NCBI GenBank assembly: GCA_046726955.1
Contig: JBKPBQ010000332.1
Location: 1 to 19,330, forward strand
Reading direction: 5' to 3'
DNA length: 19,330 nt
From: CAVPGH01 sp046726955
Lineage (GTDB): Bacteria > Acidobacteriota > Vicinamibacteria > Fen-336
Positions within the stretch are counted from its first letter, which is position 1. Every line of letters starts with the position of its first letter. The notes under the pieces are model-generated. The model had not been told where the DNA came from. It saw nothing but the letters and a program-made list of their open reading frames with translations, and did no database searches. This document shows, piece after piece, positions 1 to 8,301 of this stretch. The position numbers and the translations under genes were made by a program.

Positions 1-1
1 G

Positions 2-805
2 CTCGTGCGCGACCACCCGCTGGGCGTGGGTGCGGGCAACTTCGAGCAGGCCTTCATCCCCTACGCGCTCCGCGGAGCGACGCGTCCCGGCGAGTCGCTC
101 GTCTACCGCTCGCCGCACAACGAGTACCTGCGCCTCCTCGCGGAGGAGGGATTCCTGGTCTCGGCGCTCGCCGCGGGACTCCTCGTCGGCCTTGCCGTGG
201 CGCTCCACCGCCGCGCGGCGTTCCGCTCGTCGCGCTCGCCCGTGGGACGTCTCATCGGGTCCGTCGCCGTGTTCCTCGCGGTCGAGAGCTTCTTCCAGTT
301 CCCGTTCGAGATGGCGTTCCCGGCGCTGACCGCGGCGGTGACGCTCGGCCTCGCCGGCGCCTCCCTTCCGTCCCCCGACGCCGCGAAGAGCTCGACCCTC
401 TGGCGCCTGGCGGTCCTCGCGGCCCTCGCCCTCGCCGGCTACATGGTCGTGCGCGTGGCGCGGGCGGAGATCCTCTGGGTGGCGGCTAAGGGCGATGTCC
501 GGGCCCAGGAAGAGGCCTGCCGCCTCGACCCGCGGCGGCTCGAGGCGTGTGTCGACGCGGCGTGGCTGCGGAGCCAGGCCGGAGACCACGAGACGGCGCG
601 GCGGTCTCTCGAGCGCCTGCTCGAGCGCTCTCCGCACTACGTCCCCGCGCTCAAGCTGCTCGGCGAGGAGGCGATGGCCACCGGCGACCGGACCGCGGGA
701 TGCCGCTATCTCGGCCTCTACGACGCGCTTCTCGACGGCCGGACCGCGCTCCACGAGAGGGTGGCCGCGGAGTGCGGGGAAGCGGCCGGATCTTCAAAGC
801 CTTAG
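2..805 (+). CDS. O-antigen ligase/polymerase-like membrane protein, C-terminal part (5' truncated by window)
   Basis: The reading frame is open to the left edge, so the GTG at position 5 is probably internal and the true start lies outside the window. The visible part starts with HPLGVGAGNFEQAF and then HNEYLRLLAEEG, the periplasmic-loop signature typical of O-antigen ligase/Wzy-type polymerases (WaaL/PF04932-like), which join or polymerise lipid-linked glycans at the inner membrane. Hydrophobic segments follow at about visible residues 50-70, 80-120 and 132-150, then a soluble tail of about 110 residues with TPR-like helices (EEACRLDPRRLEACVDAAWL, SLERLLERSPHYVPALKLLG). A TPR tail on this family is common in glycan-assembly proteins. 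The next gene begins 60 bp downstream and is unrelated in type. Family assignment is fairly secure; substrate is unknown. Confidence 0.8.
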   Translation, partial: LVRDHPLGVGAGNFEQAFIPYALRGATRPGESLVYRSPHNEYLRLLAEEGFLVSALAAGLLVGLAVALHRRAAFRSSRSPVGRLIGSVAVFLAVESFFQFPFEMAFPALTAAVTLGLAGASLPSPDAAKSSTLWRLAVLAALALAGYMVVRVARAEILWVAAKGDVRAQEEACRLDPRRLEACVDAAWLRSQAGDHETARRSLERLLERSPHYVPALKLLGEEAMATGDRTAGCRYLGLYDALLDGRTALHERVAAECGEAAGSSKP

Positions 806-865
806 GGGGCCTGTGCGAACCGTCACCCGCCGCCCCGGGTCGCTCGTGCCAGTCTCTCGCCCGCC

Positions 866-2251
866 ATGAGGGCCGGACTCCGTCTCGCGGCTGCCCTGTC
901 GCTCCTGGGCGCGTCGGTCTACGCGCAGGCGCCGCAGCCGCCGGCCCTGCTGCCGAGCCCGCTTCCCCTCTTCCCGCCCGACAACTGGTGGAACACCGAC
1001 ATCTCGAGCGCGCCCGTCGATTCGAACAGCACGAACTTCACCAACTTCATCGGCGCCGGCGTCGGCATGCATCCCGACTTCGGGGGCAACGACGGGACGA
1101 CCTACGGTGTGTACGGAATGATCTACGCGGTCGTCCCGGGCACGACGCCCCTCGAGGTCGTCGACTTCAGCACCGGCTGGCCGTCGCAGAGCGACGCGGG
1201 AGCCTCCGGCCGCCCTGCGGGCTACCCGATCCCCCTCTCCGCGCGCACTCAGGGACGGTGGATCGAGGGCGGGCTGCCTGGCGGCGGGGCGGGCGGCGAC
1301 CGGCACATGCTCCTCGTGGACAAGGACAACCGGATCCTGTACGAGCTCTACGCCACGCGCTGGAACGCGGGCCTCGGCCGTTGGCAGGCCGATTCGGGCG
1401 CCATCTACTACCTCGACGGCAACGGCCGGAGGCCGGACACGTGGACCAGCGCCGATGCTTCGGGGCTCGCCATCTTTCCCGGCCTCGTTCGCTACGACGA
1501 GGTCTTCGGTCCGAACCCCATCCGCCACGCGTTCCGCATGACGGTGGACTTCACGAACGGATACGTCTTTCCGGCGTCGCACGACGCGACCACGAGCTCG
1601 AATGCCAACGCGGTGCCGATGGGGGCGCGCCTGCGCCTGAAGGCGGGCACGAACATCAGCGGCTACCCGGCATACGTGCAGAAGATCTTCCAGGCGATGA
1701 AGACCTACGGCCTCATCGTGACGGACAACGGCAGCGACATGTACGTCTCCGGCGCCTACGACACGCGCTGGGACAACGACGTGCTCAATCCCGCGTTCGC
1801 GAGCCTCACGGCGTCCGACTTCGAGGTCGTCCAGCGCGGCTGGAAGCCCCCGGTCGCGACCTCGACGGGAGCGCTCGACTTCTTCACCCTCCCGCCCTGC
1901 CGCATCCTCGACACGCGGCTTGCGTCCGGTCCGTACGGCGCGCCGGCGCTCCTACCCTCGACCGAGCGCGTCGTCGTCGCCGCCGGCCGCTGCGGCATTC
2001 CTGCGACCGCGAGGGCGCTATCGGTGACCCTCACCGCCGTGAGCGCTCCGGCGACGGGCCACCTGCGCCTCTACCCGGGCAACGCCTCGCCTCCGCTCGT
2101 GGCGACGGTCAACTACTCGGCGGGCCAGACGCGCGGGAACAACGCGATCGTGATGCTGTCCTCCTCGGGGACGGGCACGTTCGCGGTCAAGAGCTTCACG
2201 CCCGGGGGAGCCGTGCACTTCGTGGTGGACGTCAACGGCTACTTCGAGTGA
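866..2251 (+). CDS. Secreted protein of unknown function with C-terminal GYF-ending domain
   Basis: 461 aa. Residues 1-21 form a signal peptide (MRAGLRLAAALSLLGASVYA then QAP). Residues about 35-325 form one conserved-looking domain with PPDNWWNTDISSAPVDSNS, GGDRHMLLVDKDNRILYELY, a WTSADASGLAIFPGLVRYDE block and VTDNGSDMYVSGAYDTRWD. I remember similar blocks in uncharacterised secreted proteins of other high-GC bacteria, but cannot name a family or activity. The many Asp, His and Trp residues would suit a glycan- or metal-binding enzyme; this is only a guess. Residues 339-461 are the shared C-terminal domain (PCRILDTR ... CGIPATARALSV ... NYSAGQTRGNN ... DVNGYFE). No convincing Shine-Dalgarno precedes the ATG. 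It is the first gene of a four-gene run; its TGA overlaps the next start by 4 bp, so the two are probably translationally coupled. Confidence 0.85.
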   Translation: MRAGLRLAAALSLLGASVYAQAPQPPALLPSPLPLFPPDNWWNTDISSAPVDSNSTNFTNFIGAGVGMHPDFGGNDGTTYGVYGMIYAVVPGTTPLEVVDFSTGWPSQSDAGASGRPAGYPIPLSARTQGRWIEGGLPGGGAGGDRHMLLVDKDNRILYELYATRWNAGLGRWQADSGAIYYLDGNGRRPDTWTSADASGLAIFPGLVRYDEVFGPNPIRHAFRMTVDFTNGYVFPASHDATTSSNANAVPMGARLRLKAGTNISGYPAYVQKIFQAMKTYGLIVTDNGSDMYVSGAYDTRWDNDVLNPAFASLTASDFEVVQRGWKPPVATSTGALDFFTLPPCRILDTRLASGPYGAPALLPSTERVVVAAGRCGIPATARALSVTLTAVSAPATGHLRLYPGNASPPLVATVNYSAGQTRGNNAIVMLSSSGTGTFAVKSFTPGGAVHFVVDVNGYFE

Positions 2252-4734
2252 TTAGGCGGGTGACCCGGAGCGGCCTGACCGTGGCGGCCGCGCTCGCCCT
2301 CGCCGTCCCCGCGGGGGCCGCGGTCCCCGCCGGCTTCCAGGACGCGCTCTTCGTCTCCGTGTCCGCGCCCACGGACGTGACCTTCACCCCGGACGGCCGG
2401 ATGCTCGTGACCTCTCAGCCAGGATCGCTGCGCGTCTACGGAGGGGCGGGAGTCCTCCTCGGGACGAGCACGATCCCCTCCTCCCAGATCTGCTCGAACT
2501 CCGAGCGGGGGCTGCTCGGCGTCGTGACGGACCCGCTCTTCCCCAGCAACGGCTACGTCTACCTCTTCTACACGCGCAACACGGGGAGCGGCTGCGTCAA
2601 CCGCGTGTCGCGCTTCACGATGAGCGGCCACACGTTCGCCATGGCCTCCGAGCTGGTGCTCGTGGACAACATGCCGTCCCAGAACGGGAACCACAACGCG
2701 GGGGACGTCGCCTTCGGCAAGGACGGCTACCTCTACATCACGATCGGCGACGGCGGCTGCGACTACGCGTCCCCGACCAGCTGCGGGGGGAACAACGACG
2801 CGTCCCGCGACGAGTTCAAGCTCCTCGGCAAGGTGCTCCGCGTGGGTGTGAACCGCTCGGGGACGAGCGTCAACGACGCGACGTTCATCCCTGCCACGAA
2901 CCCGTTCCAGGGCGCGGGCACCGCTCGCTGCCAGGTCACGGGAGGGACGACGCCGGGCAACCGCTGCCAGGAGACGTTCGCCTGGGGCTTCCGCAACCCC
3001 TTCCGCTTCGCCTTCGATCCCAACGCGACGGCAACGCGCTTCTACGTGAACGACGTGGGCCAGAACACGTGGGAGGAGATCGACCTCGCGCAGGCGGGCG
3101 CGGACTACGGATGGAACGTACGGGAAGGCCACTGCGCCACCGGCTCCCAGAGCAACTGCGGCGCGCCTCCCGCGGGGATGACGAACCCCATCTACGACTA
3201 CGGGCGCGGGACCGTGCCCGGGACGACGGCGAGCGGCTGCGCGTCGATCACCGGAGGCGCCTTCGTCCCCAACGGCGTCTGGCCCGCCGCCTACGACAAC
3301 ACGTACCTGTTCGCCGACTACGTTTGCGGCTGGATCTTCCGCCTCTCCGGCTCCGGTCCGTTCACGGCCTCGAACTTCGCGACGAGCCTGGGCAGCAGCA
3401 GCGCGACCTCGCTCACCTTCGGGCCCTACGGCGGAGGCCAGGCCCTCTACTACACGACCTATGCAGCCGGGGGACAGGTCCGGCGCATCTTCTACGCGCA
3501 GGCCGGCAACAACCCGCCCACCGCGGTCGCTGCGGGAGCACCGCTTTCGGGCCCGGCCCCGCTCACCGTCACGTTCAGTGCGGCGGGCAGCAGCGACCCC
3601 GATGCGGGAAACACCCTGACGTACTTCTGGAGCTTCGGCGACGGCACGCCCGACGTCACGACCACGAGCCTCACGGTGCCCCACACCTACACGGCCGTCG
3701 GCACCTACGTCGCGACGCTGCGTGCTCGCGACGACAGCTTCGCGTTCTCCTTGCCCGTCACCCTCGTCGTCCAGCCCGGGAACACGCCGCCCACGCCGTC
3801 GATCCAGTCCCCGGGAGCCGGCGCGACGTTCGCCGTCGGCCAGACGATCACGCTCACGGGACTGGCGAGCGACGCGCAGGACGGAACCGTTCCGAGCGGC
3901 CGCTTGTCGTGGACGGTCGTGCTCCACCACGACACGCACACGCATCCGTTCCTTGGTCCGGTGAGCGGCAACAACGTCACGTTCACGGGACCCGCGCCCG
4001 AGGACCTGGCCGCGGCCGCCAACAGCTACTTCGAGATCCAGCTCACCGCGACCGATCTCGGGGGACTGACGGCGACGGTCACGCGCGACCTCCAGCCCGC
4101 GAAGGTGGACGTGACGTTCGCCACGACGCCTCCCGGACTCGCCGTCAGCGTGAACGGCACGCCGCTCACCGGGCCGCAGACCGTGACCTCGTGGCAGGGC
4201 TACGTGCTGAGCGCGAGCGCCCCGTTCTGGCAGACGAGCGGACCCGCCACGTATGTCTTCTCCTCGTGGTCGAGCGGTGCGAACAACCCCCAGCCGATCA
4301 CGACGCCCGCTTCCCCCGCCACCTACACGGCGACTTACCAGCTCTCGACCGACGCCGGACCGCTAGACTTCTTCACGCTCACTCCGTGCCGGCTCGTGGA
4401 CACGCGCAACCCCACCGGCCCCCGCGGCGGCCCCGCCCTCGTCGCCGGTGCTACGCGCGACTTCCCGCTCGTGAACGCGTGTGGCGTCCCGGCCACCGCC
4501 CGCGCGCTCGCGGTGACGCTCACCGTGGTGGGCGCCGCGAACCCCGGCAACCTGCGCCTCTACTCGGCGGACGAGCTGCAGCCGGTGACGAGCGCGCTCA
4601 GCTTCCGGGCGGCCCAGACGCGTGCCTCGAACGCGATCGTTTCGCTCGGCGCGGCGGGCGACCTGTCGGTCTTTTGCGCGATGACGGCGGGCACCGCGCA
4701 CTTCGTGCTCGACGTGACCGGCTACTTCCAGTGA
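2248..4734 (+). CDS. PQQ-dependent sugar dehydrogenase-like protein with PKD and C-terminal GYF-ending domain
   Basis: 828 aa from GTG 2248, chosen because it overlaps the upstream stop as GTGA and is followed directly by an export signal (VIRRVTRSGLTVAAALALAV; cleavage near residue 26). GTG 2260 is an alternative. Residues ~30-415 match the glucose/sorbosone dehydrogenase beta-propeller (PF07995): RGLLGVVTDPLF, H149 in GNHNAGDVAFGKDGYLYI followed by GDGG, GKVLRV, R249-N250-P251 in WGFRNPFRF, NDVGQNTWEEID and YLFADYVCGWI. In soluble glucose dehydrogenase the equivalent His is the catalytic base and Arg-Asn contact PQQ. Residues ~421-510 form a PKD domain (SSDPDAGNTLTYFWSFGDG). Residues ~512-700 form a beta-rich region with an unusual HHDTHTHPF cluster. 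Residues ~706-828 are the shared C-terminal domain ending DVTGYFQ. It probably oxidises a sugar in the periplasm or at the cell surface; the substrate is unknown. Confidence 0.88.
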   Translation: MIRRVTRSGLTVAAALALAVPAGAAVPAGFQDALFVSVSAPTDVTFTPDGRMLVTSQPGSLRVYGGAGVLLGTSTIPSSQICSNSERGLLGVVTDPLFPSNGYVYLFYTRNTGSGCVNRVSRFTMSGHTFAMASELVLVDNMPSQNGNHNAGDVAFGKDGYLYITIGDGGCDYASPTSCGGNNDASRDEFKLLGKVLRVGVNRSGTSVNDATFIPATNPFQGAGTARCQVTGGTTPGNRCQETFAWGFRNPFRFAFDPNATATRFYVNDVGQNTWEEIDLAQAGADYGWNVREGHCATGSQSNCGAPPAGMTNPIYDYGRGTVPGTTASGCASITGGAFVPNGVWPAAYDNTYLFADYVCGWIFRLSGSGPFTASNFATSLGSSSATSLTFGPYGGGQALYYTTYAAGGQVRRIFYAQAGNNPPTAVAAGAPLSGPAPLTVTFSAAGSSDPDAGNTLTYFWSFGDGTPDVTTTSLTVPHTYTAVGTYVATLRARDDSFAFSLPVTLVVQPGNTPPTPSIQSPGAGATFAVGQTITLTGLASDAQDGTVPSGRLSWTVVLHHDTHTHPFLGPVSGNNVTFTGPAPEDLAAAANSYFEIQLTATDLGGLTATVTRDLQPAKVDVTFATTPPGLAVSVNGTPLTGPQTVTSWQGYVLSASAPFWQTSGPATYVFSSWSSGANNPQPITTPASPATYTATYQLSTDAGPLDFFTLTPCRLVDTRNPTGPRGGPALVAGATRDFPLVNACGVPATARALAVTLTVVGAANPGNLRLYSADELQPVTSALSFRAAQTRASNAIVSLGAAGDLSVFCAMTAGTAHFVLDVTGYFQ

Positions 4735-4754
4735 CGGGAGCGAGGAGGACGGCG

Positions 4755-5561
4755 ATGCGGGGCGCGTGGGCGATGACGCTCGGGGCGGCGCTTCTGTCCG
4801 GCGTGCCGATCGGCGCCGGGGAGTGGCCGGCTCCGACCGCCCCCGACGTCTGCGCCGCGCCGCCGAGGCCCGCGCGCGTCCAGGTCCTCGTCGAGCTCGC
4901 CGACACGCCGGCGCTGCGCGCGTACGAAGCTTCTCTCGCCTCCGCGTCCGCTGCGAGCCCCGCCGAGCGCGAGGCGACGGCCCGCGCGGCCGAGCGTGCG
5001 CAGGACCAGAAGATCAAGGACGCTCAGGCCGCGCTCTCGCGCGATCTCGCCGCGTTGGGCGCTCGCGAGCTCTATCGGGTGCGCCGCTCCTTCAACGGCA
5101 TCAGCGTGGTCGTCGGTGCGGAGACGATCGACGCGCTGCGCGCGCTGCCGGGAGTGAAGGCGGTCTATCCCCGCCTGACCGGCACGGTCGAGGCTGCCGA
5201 CGTGCCAGCCGTGGGCTCCTCGCCTTCGTCGCCGGTCTCTCGGCCGGCCGACGCGGGGTCTGCCGCGGCCCTCCGCGCCTACGTGGATCCCGCGACCGGC
5301 CGGCTGACGGAAGCACCCAGCGAAGCGCAGGTGCGCGAGCTGGACAAGAGCGTCGGCGAGCTGGCCAGCCGCTCCTCCGAGGGCCTCGAGGCCGTGACCC
5401 AGCCCGACGGAACGCAGCTCGTCGATCTCCAGGGGCGCTTCCGGAGCCTCTCGACCGCTACGGTTTCTCCCACCGGGGCGCTGAGGCTCGATTGCCTCGA
5501 TGGCCGGCCGCGTGGTGGACCGGCCTCGCGGACGTCCTCCCCGGAACCCGAGAAGGAATAG
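4755..5561 (+). CDS. Orphan subtilisin-propeptide/I9-inhibitor-like secreted protein
   Basis: 268 aa from ATG 4755, with GAGGAG about 8 nt upstream as Shine-Dalgarno, 20 bp after the previous stop. ATG 4773 is an alternative. A signal peptide (MTLGAALLSGVPIGAG) is followed at residues ~37-150 by a region like the peptidase inhibitor I9/subtilase propeptide: VQVLVELADTPALRAYEASL, a charged helix of ~50 residues, then RRSFNGISVVVGAETIDALR and LPGVKAVYPRL. In subtilases this domain acts as folding chaperone and inhibitor, but no catalytic domain follows. Instead residues ~175-250 carry RAYVDPATGRLTEAPSEAQV and VDLQGRFRSLSTATVSPTGA, which I cannot assign to a named family. This protein lacks the shared GYF-ending domain. 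The next gene, a predicted metallopeptidase, starts 5 bp downstream, so a trans-acting propeptide/inhibitor role is a reasonable but untested idea. Confidence 0.78.
   Translation: MRGAWAMTLGAALLSGVPIGAGEWPAPTAPDVCAAPPRPARVQVLVELADTPALRAYEASLASASAASPAEREATARAAERAQDQKIKDAQAALSRDLAALGARELYRVRRSFNGISVVVGAETIDALRALPGVKAVYPRLTGTVEAADVPAVGSSPSSPVSRPADAGSAAALRAYVDPATGRLTEAPSEAQVRELDKSVGELASRSSEGLEAVTQPDGTQLVDLQGRFRSLSTATVSPTGALRLDCLDGRPRGGPASRTSSPEPEKE
5551..5557 (+). promoter_or_regulatory. Shine-Dalgarno deciding a TTG start
   Basis: AGAAGGA lies 9 nt upstream of TTG 5567, inside the last codons of the preceding gene. No ATG or GTG near the signal peptide is in frame, so this site supports TTG as the start of the metallopeptidase gene. 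Confidence 0.6.
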
Positions 5562-5566
5562 CGGCG

Positions 5567-8155
5567 TTGCGCACGCTCTCTCGCCTCCCGCTCCTCCTGA
5601 CGGGTGTCCTCCTCGGCGCCGCGTCGAGCGCTTTCGCGTCGGCCACCATCACGATCGTCAACCTCGACTCTCCGGGCGAGGGCTTCAACGACCCGACGCC
5701 GGCGACACCCGTGGGCGGGAACCCCGGGACGACGCTCGGCCAGCAGCGGCTCAACGCATTCCAGTTCGCGGCCGACGTCTGGGGCGGCCTCATCGACAGC
5801 GACGTGCCGATCCGCATCGAGGCCTCGTTCGATCCGCTCGCCTGCACGCCGACGTCCGGAGTCCTGGGAGCGGCGGGGGCGAAGACCGTCGGCGCCAACT
5901 CTCCGGGCACGGACTTCCCGAACACCTGGTACCACATCGCACTCGCCAACAAGCTCGCCGGCTTCGACATCGACGCTGTCGGCAACGACATCGGCGCCAC
6001 CTTCAACAGCACGATCGGCCAGCCGGGCTGCCTCGCCGGCCTCTCCTTCTACCTGGGCTTCGACAACAACCACGGCGCGAACATCGACCTCGTCACCGTG
6101 CTCCTGCACGAGTTCGCGCACGGCCTGGGCTTCGCGAACTTCGTGAACCCGACCTCCGGGGCGAATCTGCTGAACGAGACCGACATCTTTTCCCAGTTCA
6201 CCTACGACGAGACGCTGGGCGCGACCTGGGCGAGCTTCGATCCCGGATCGGCGGGCAACGCGAGCCGCTCTGCCTCCTCGCTCCGCTGCGGCCAGCTCTC
6301 GTGGAGCGGGACGAACGTCACGAGCGCCGTCCCCTCGACGCTCTCGCCCGGCACGCCCGAAGTCGTGGTCACGAGCCCGTCCCTCGTCTTCGCCGCCGGG
6401 CGCGCGACCTACGGCCCCGCCCTCACCGGCCCCGGCGTCACGGGGACGGTGCAGCTCGTCAACGACGCAACGGGGACGACGACCGACGGCTGCGAGACGC
6501 TCGTCGGCTTCACACCCGGTCGCATCGCGCTCGTGGACCGCGGCAACTGCGGCTTCAACGTGAAGACGGCGAACGCGCAGGCCGCGGGTGCTATAGGCGT
6601 GATCGTCGCGGACAACGTCGCGGGCTGCCCGCCCCCCGGGATCGGAGGAACCGATCCCTCGATCACGATTCCCACCGTCCGGATCTCGCAGGCCGACGGG
6701 ACGACGCTGAAGTCGAACCCCGGCGCGGTCGCGACGATCCACGCGAACCTCGCTCTCCGGCAGGGGGCGAGTGCTATGAACCGCGCCCTCCTCTACGCCA
6801 CGAACCCCGTGCAGCCCGGCTCGTCCGTCTCCCACTTCGAGGCGGCCGCGTTCCCGAACCTGCTCATGGAGCCGGCGATCAACGCCGATCTCAATCCGTT
6901 GGTCAACGACGTGGACCTGACCTTCGAGACGTTCCAGGACATCGGCTGGTTCAAGGCCGACCTTGCCGTGGCCCAGAACGACTCCGCCGATCCCGTAGTC
7001 GCGGGCACGAACTACAGCTACACCGTCGGCGTCGCAAACGGCGGCTCGGGGACGGACTACCCGGTGAGCGTGCAGGAGGCGCTTCCCGCCGGGTCGTCGT
7101 TCATCAGCGCGACGGGCACGGGCTGGAGCTGCGGCTACTCCGCGGGCGTCGTGACCTGCACGCGCACGCCGCAGGCGGGCCCCGACCTGCCGACGGGCGC
7201 CGCTCCGCTCATCACGATCACCGTGCAGGCGCCGGCCTCGCCTGGCCTCGTCACGGGCACGGCGACCGTCGTCGTGCCCGCACCGCTCGCGGACCCGGTG
7301 CCCGCGAACAACAGCGATGCCGAGACGACGCTGATCGTCCCGAACGGCGGGGGAGCCTCGATCGGCACCCGCGCGATGACGGTGAGCGGTACGTTCGTCC
7401 GCGGCAGCACCGTGACCTACACCGTCGTCGTCGGCAACTCCGGTCCCGGTGCGCAGAACGACAACCCCGGCGACGAGTTCACGGACGTGCTCCCGGCCGG
7501 CGTGACGCTCGTCTCCGCGAACGCGACGTCCGGAACCGCTCTCGCGACCGTCGCCACGAACACGGTGACCTGGAACGGCTCGATCCCAAGCACGGGGTCC
7601 GTGACCATCACGATCACGGCCACGGTGGACGCCGCCGACGCCACGGGAGCGACGATCTCCAACCAGGGCACGATCAGCTTCGACGCCGACGGCAATGGGA
7701 CGAACGAGTCGACGCTCGTGACCGACGATCCCGGCGTGGGCGGCGCCAACGACCCGACGAGCTTCCAGGTCGCACCGTCGCCGGGCTTCTACTTCACGCT
7801 CCCGCCCTGCCGCGTCGTGGACACGCGCAACGCCACGGGCGTCTACGGCGGTCCGGCTCTCGTGGCGGGAGCGGATCGCACCTTCCCGCTCGTGGGGAAG
7901 TGCGGCCTCCCGAGCTCGGCCAAGGCGGTCTCGGTGAACGTGACCGCGGTGTCGCCGAGTGTCGTCGGGAATCTCCGGCTCTACCCGGCGGGGACCCCGC
8001 TGCCCACGGTCTCGACGATCAACTACTCCGGCGGCCAGACCCGGGGGAACAACGCGATCGTGCCCCTGAGCGCCCTCGGGCACCTGGCCGTCCGATGCTC
8101 GCAGGCCTCTGGAACGGCTCACTTTATCCTGGACGTCAACGGGTATTTCGAATGA
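5567..8155 (+). CDS. Secreted HExxH metallopeptidase with inserted PA domain, two DUF11 repeats and C-terminal GYF-ending domain
   Basis: 862 aa from TTG 5567, followed by a clear signal peptide (MRTLSRLPLLLTGVLLGAAS; cleavage near SAFAS-A). H181-E182-F-A-H185 in VLLHEFAHGLGFANF is a zinc-binding HExxH with the following GLGF typical of metzincin-like secreted peptidases. About residues 265-395 form a protease-associated (PA) domain (GRIALVDRGNCGFNVKTANA, AAGAIGVIVADN). The peptidase fold then resumes with SVSHFEAAAFPNLLMEPAIN, which looks like the Met-turn, and LTFETFQDIGWF ending near residue 462, so the PA domain is inserted inside the catalytic domain. Residues ~464-593 and ~598-728 are DUF11-type repeats. 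Residues 741-862 are the shared C-terminal domain ending DVNGYFE. The third zinc ligand is not certain. It is the last gene of the operon, after the orphan I9-like gene. Peptidase class is likely; substrate unknown. Confidence 0.87.
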   Translation: MRTLSRLPLLLTGVLLGAASSAFASATITIVNLDSPGEGFNDPTPATPVGGNPGTTLGQQRLNAFQFAADVWGGLIDSDVPIRIEASFDPLACTPTSGVLGAAGAKTVGANSPGTDFPNTWYHIALANKLAGFDIDAVGNDIGATFNSTIGQPGCLAGLSFYLGFDNNHGANIDLVTVLLHEFAHGLGFANFVNPTSGANLLNETDIFSQFTYDETLGATWASFDPGSAGNASRSASSLRCGQLSWSGTNVTSAVPSTLSPGTPEVVVTSPSLVFAAGRATYGPALTGPGVTGTVQLVNDATGTTTDGCETLVGFTPGRIALVDRGNCGFNVKTANAQAAGAIGVIVADNVAGCPPPGIGGTDPSITIPTVRISQADGTTLKSNPGAVATIHANLALRQGASAMNRALLYATNPVQPGSSVSHFEAAAFPNLLMEPAINADLNPLVNDVDLTFETFQDIGWFKADLAVAQNDSADPVVAGTNYSYTVGVANGGSGTDYPVSVQEALPAGSSFISATGTGWSCGYSAGVVTCTRTPQAGPDLPTGAAPLITITVQAPASPGLVTGTATVVVPAPLADPVPANNSDAETTLIVPNGGGASIGTRAMTVSGTFVRGSTVTYTVVVGNSGPGAQNDNPGDEFTDVLPAGVTLVSANATSGTALATVATNTVTWNGSIPSTGSVTITITATVDAADATGATISNQGTISFDADGNGTNESTLVTDDPGVGGANDPTSFQVAPSPGFYFTLPPCRVVDTRNATGVYGGPALVAGADRTFPLVGKCGLPSSAKAVSVNVTAVSPSVVGNLRLYPAGTPLPTVSTINYSGGQTRGNNAIVPLSALGHLAVRCSQASGTAHFILDVNGYFE

Positions 8156-8231
8156 GTGTGACCCAGACGACATCCCTGGGGCGTGCCGAAGCTATACACT
8201 CAACTTTGGCTGGACGCACGGCAGCGTTTGA

Positions 8232-8258
8232 GGTTACGATCCGGGTCTGATCGTAACC
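8232..8258. promoter_or_regulatory. Perfect 10-bp inverted repeat upstream of the stand-alone domain gene
   Basis: GGTTACGATC (8232-8241) and GATCGTAACC (8249-8258) are exact reverse complements around a 7-nt loop (cgggtct). It lies 77 bp after the stop of the metallopeptidase gene and 43 bp before ATG 8302. No T-tract follows, so a simple intrinsic terminator is unlikely. An operator or a 5'-leader hairpin fits better. A TATACA at 8193-8198 could be a -10 box, but no good -35 is properly spaced from it, so no promoter is called. The 146-bp gap is visibly richer in A+T than the flanking genes. Confidence 0.6.
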
Positions 8259-8301
8259 ATCTGGACCTGGATGGCTTGGGAAAATACAGTGAGGTCTTGA
8301 C

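Noticed and set aside
547..2247. Long + strand open frame upstream of the sugar dehydrogenase, in frame with it
   Set aside because: It is an Arg/Pro/Gly-rich shadow of the genes at 2-805 and 866-2251; the signal peptide and GTGA overlap place the real start at 2248.
2239..3945. 568-aa minus-strand open frame opposite the sugar dehydrogenase gene
   Set aside because: Arg/Val/Gly-rich composition with no domain, typical of antisense frames in high-GC DNA, and opposite a clearly recognisable gene.
5279..8173. 964-aa minus-strand open frame opposite the metallopeptidase gene
   Set aside because: Composition is Arg/Glu/Val/Gly-rich antisense shadow; the + strand has signal peptide, HExxH, PA and DUF11 domains.
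8232..8258. Intrinsic terminator for the four-gene operon
   Set aside because: The hairpin is good but is followed by atctggacc, with no T-tract, and lies 77 bp past the stop; operator or leader hairpin is preferred, though a terminator is not excluded.
8262..8290. TGGACC-17 nt-TACAGT as promoter for the stand-alone domain gene
   Set aside because: Transcription would start about 5 nt before the ATG and lose the Shine-Dalgarno at 8289-8294.
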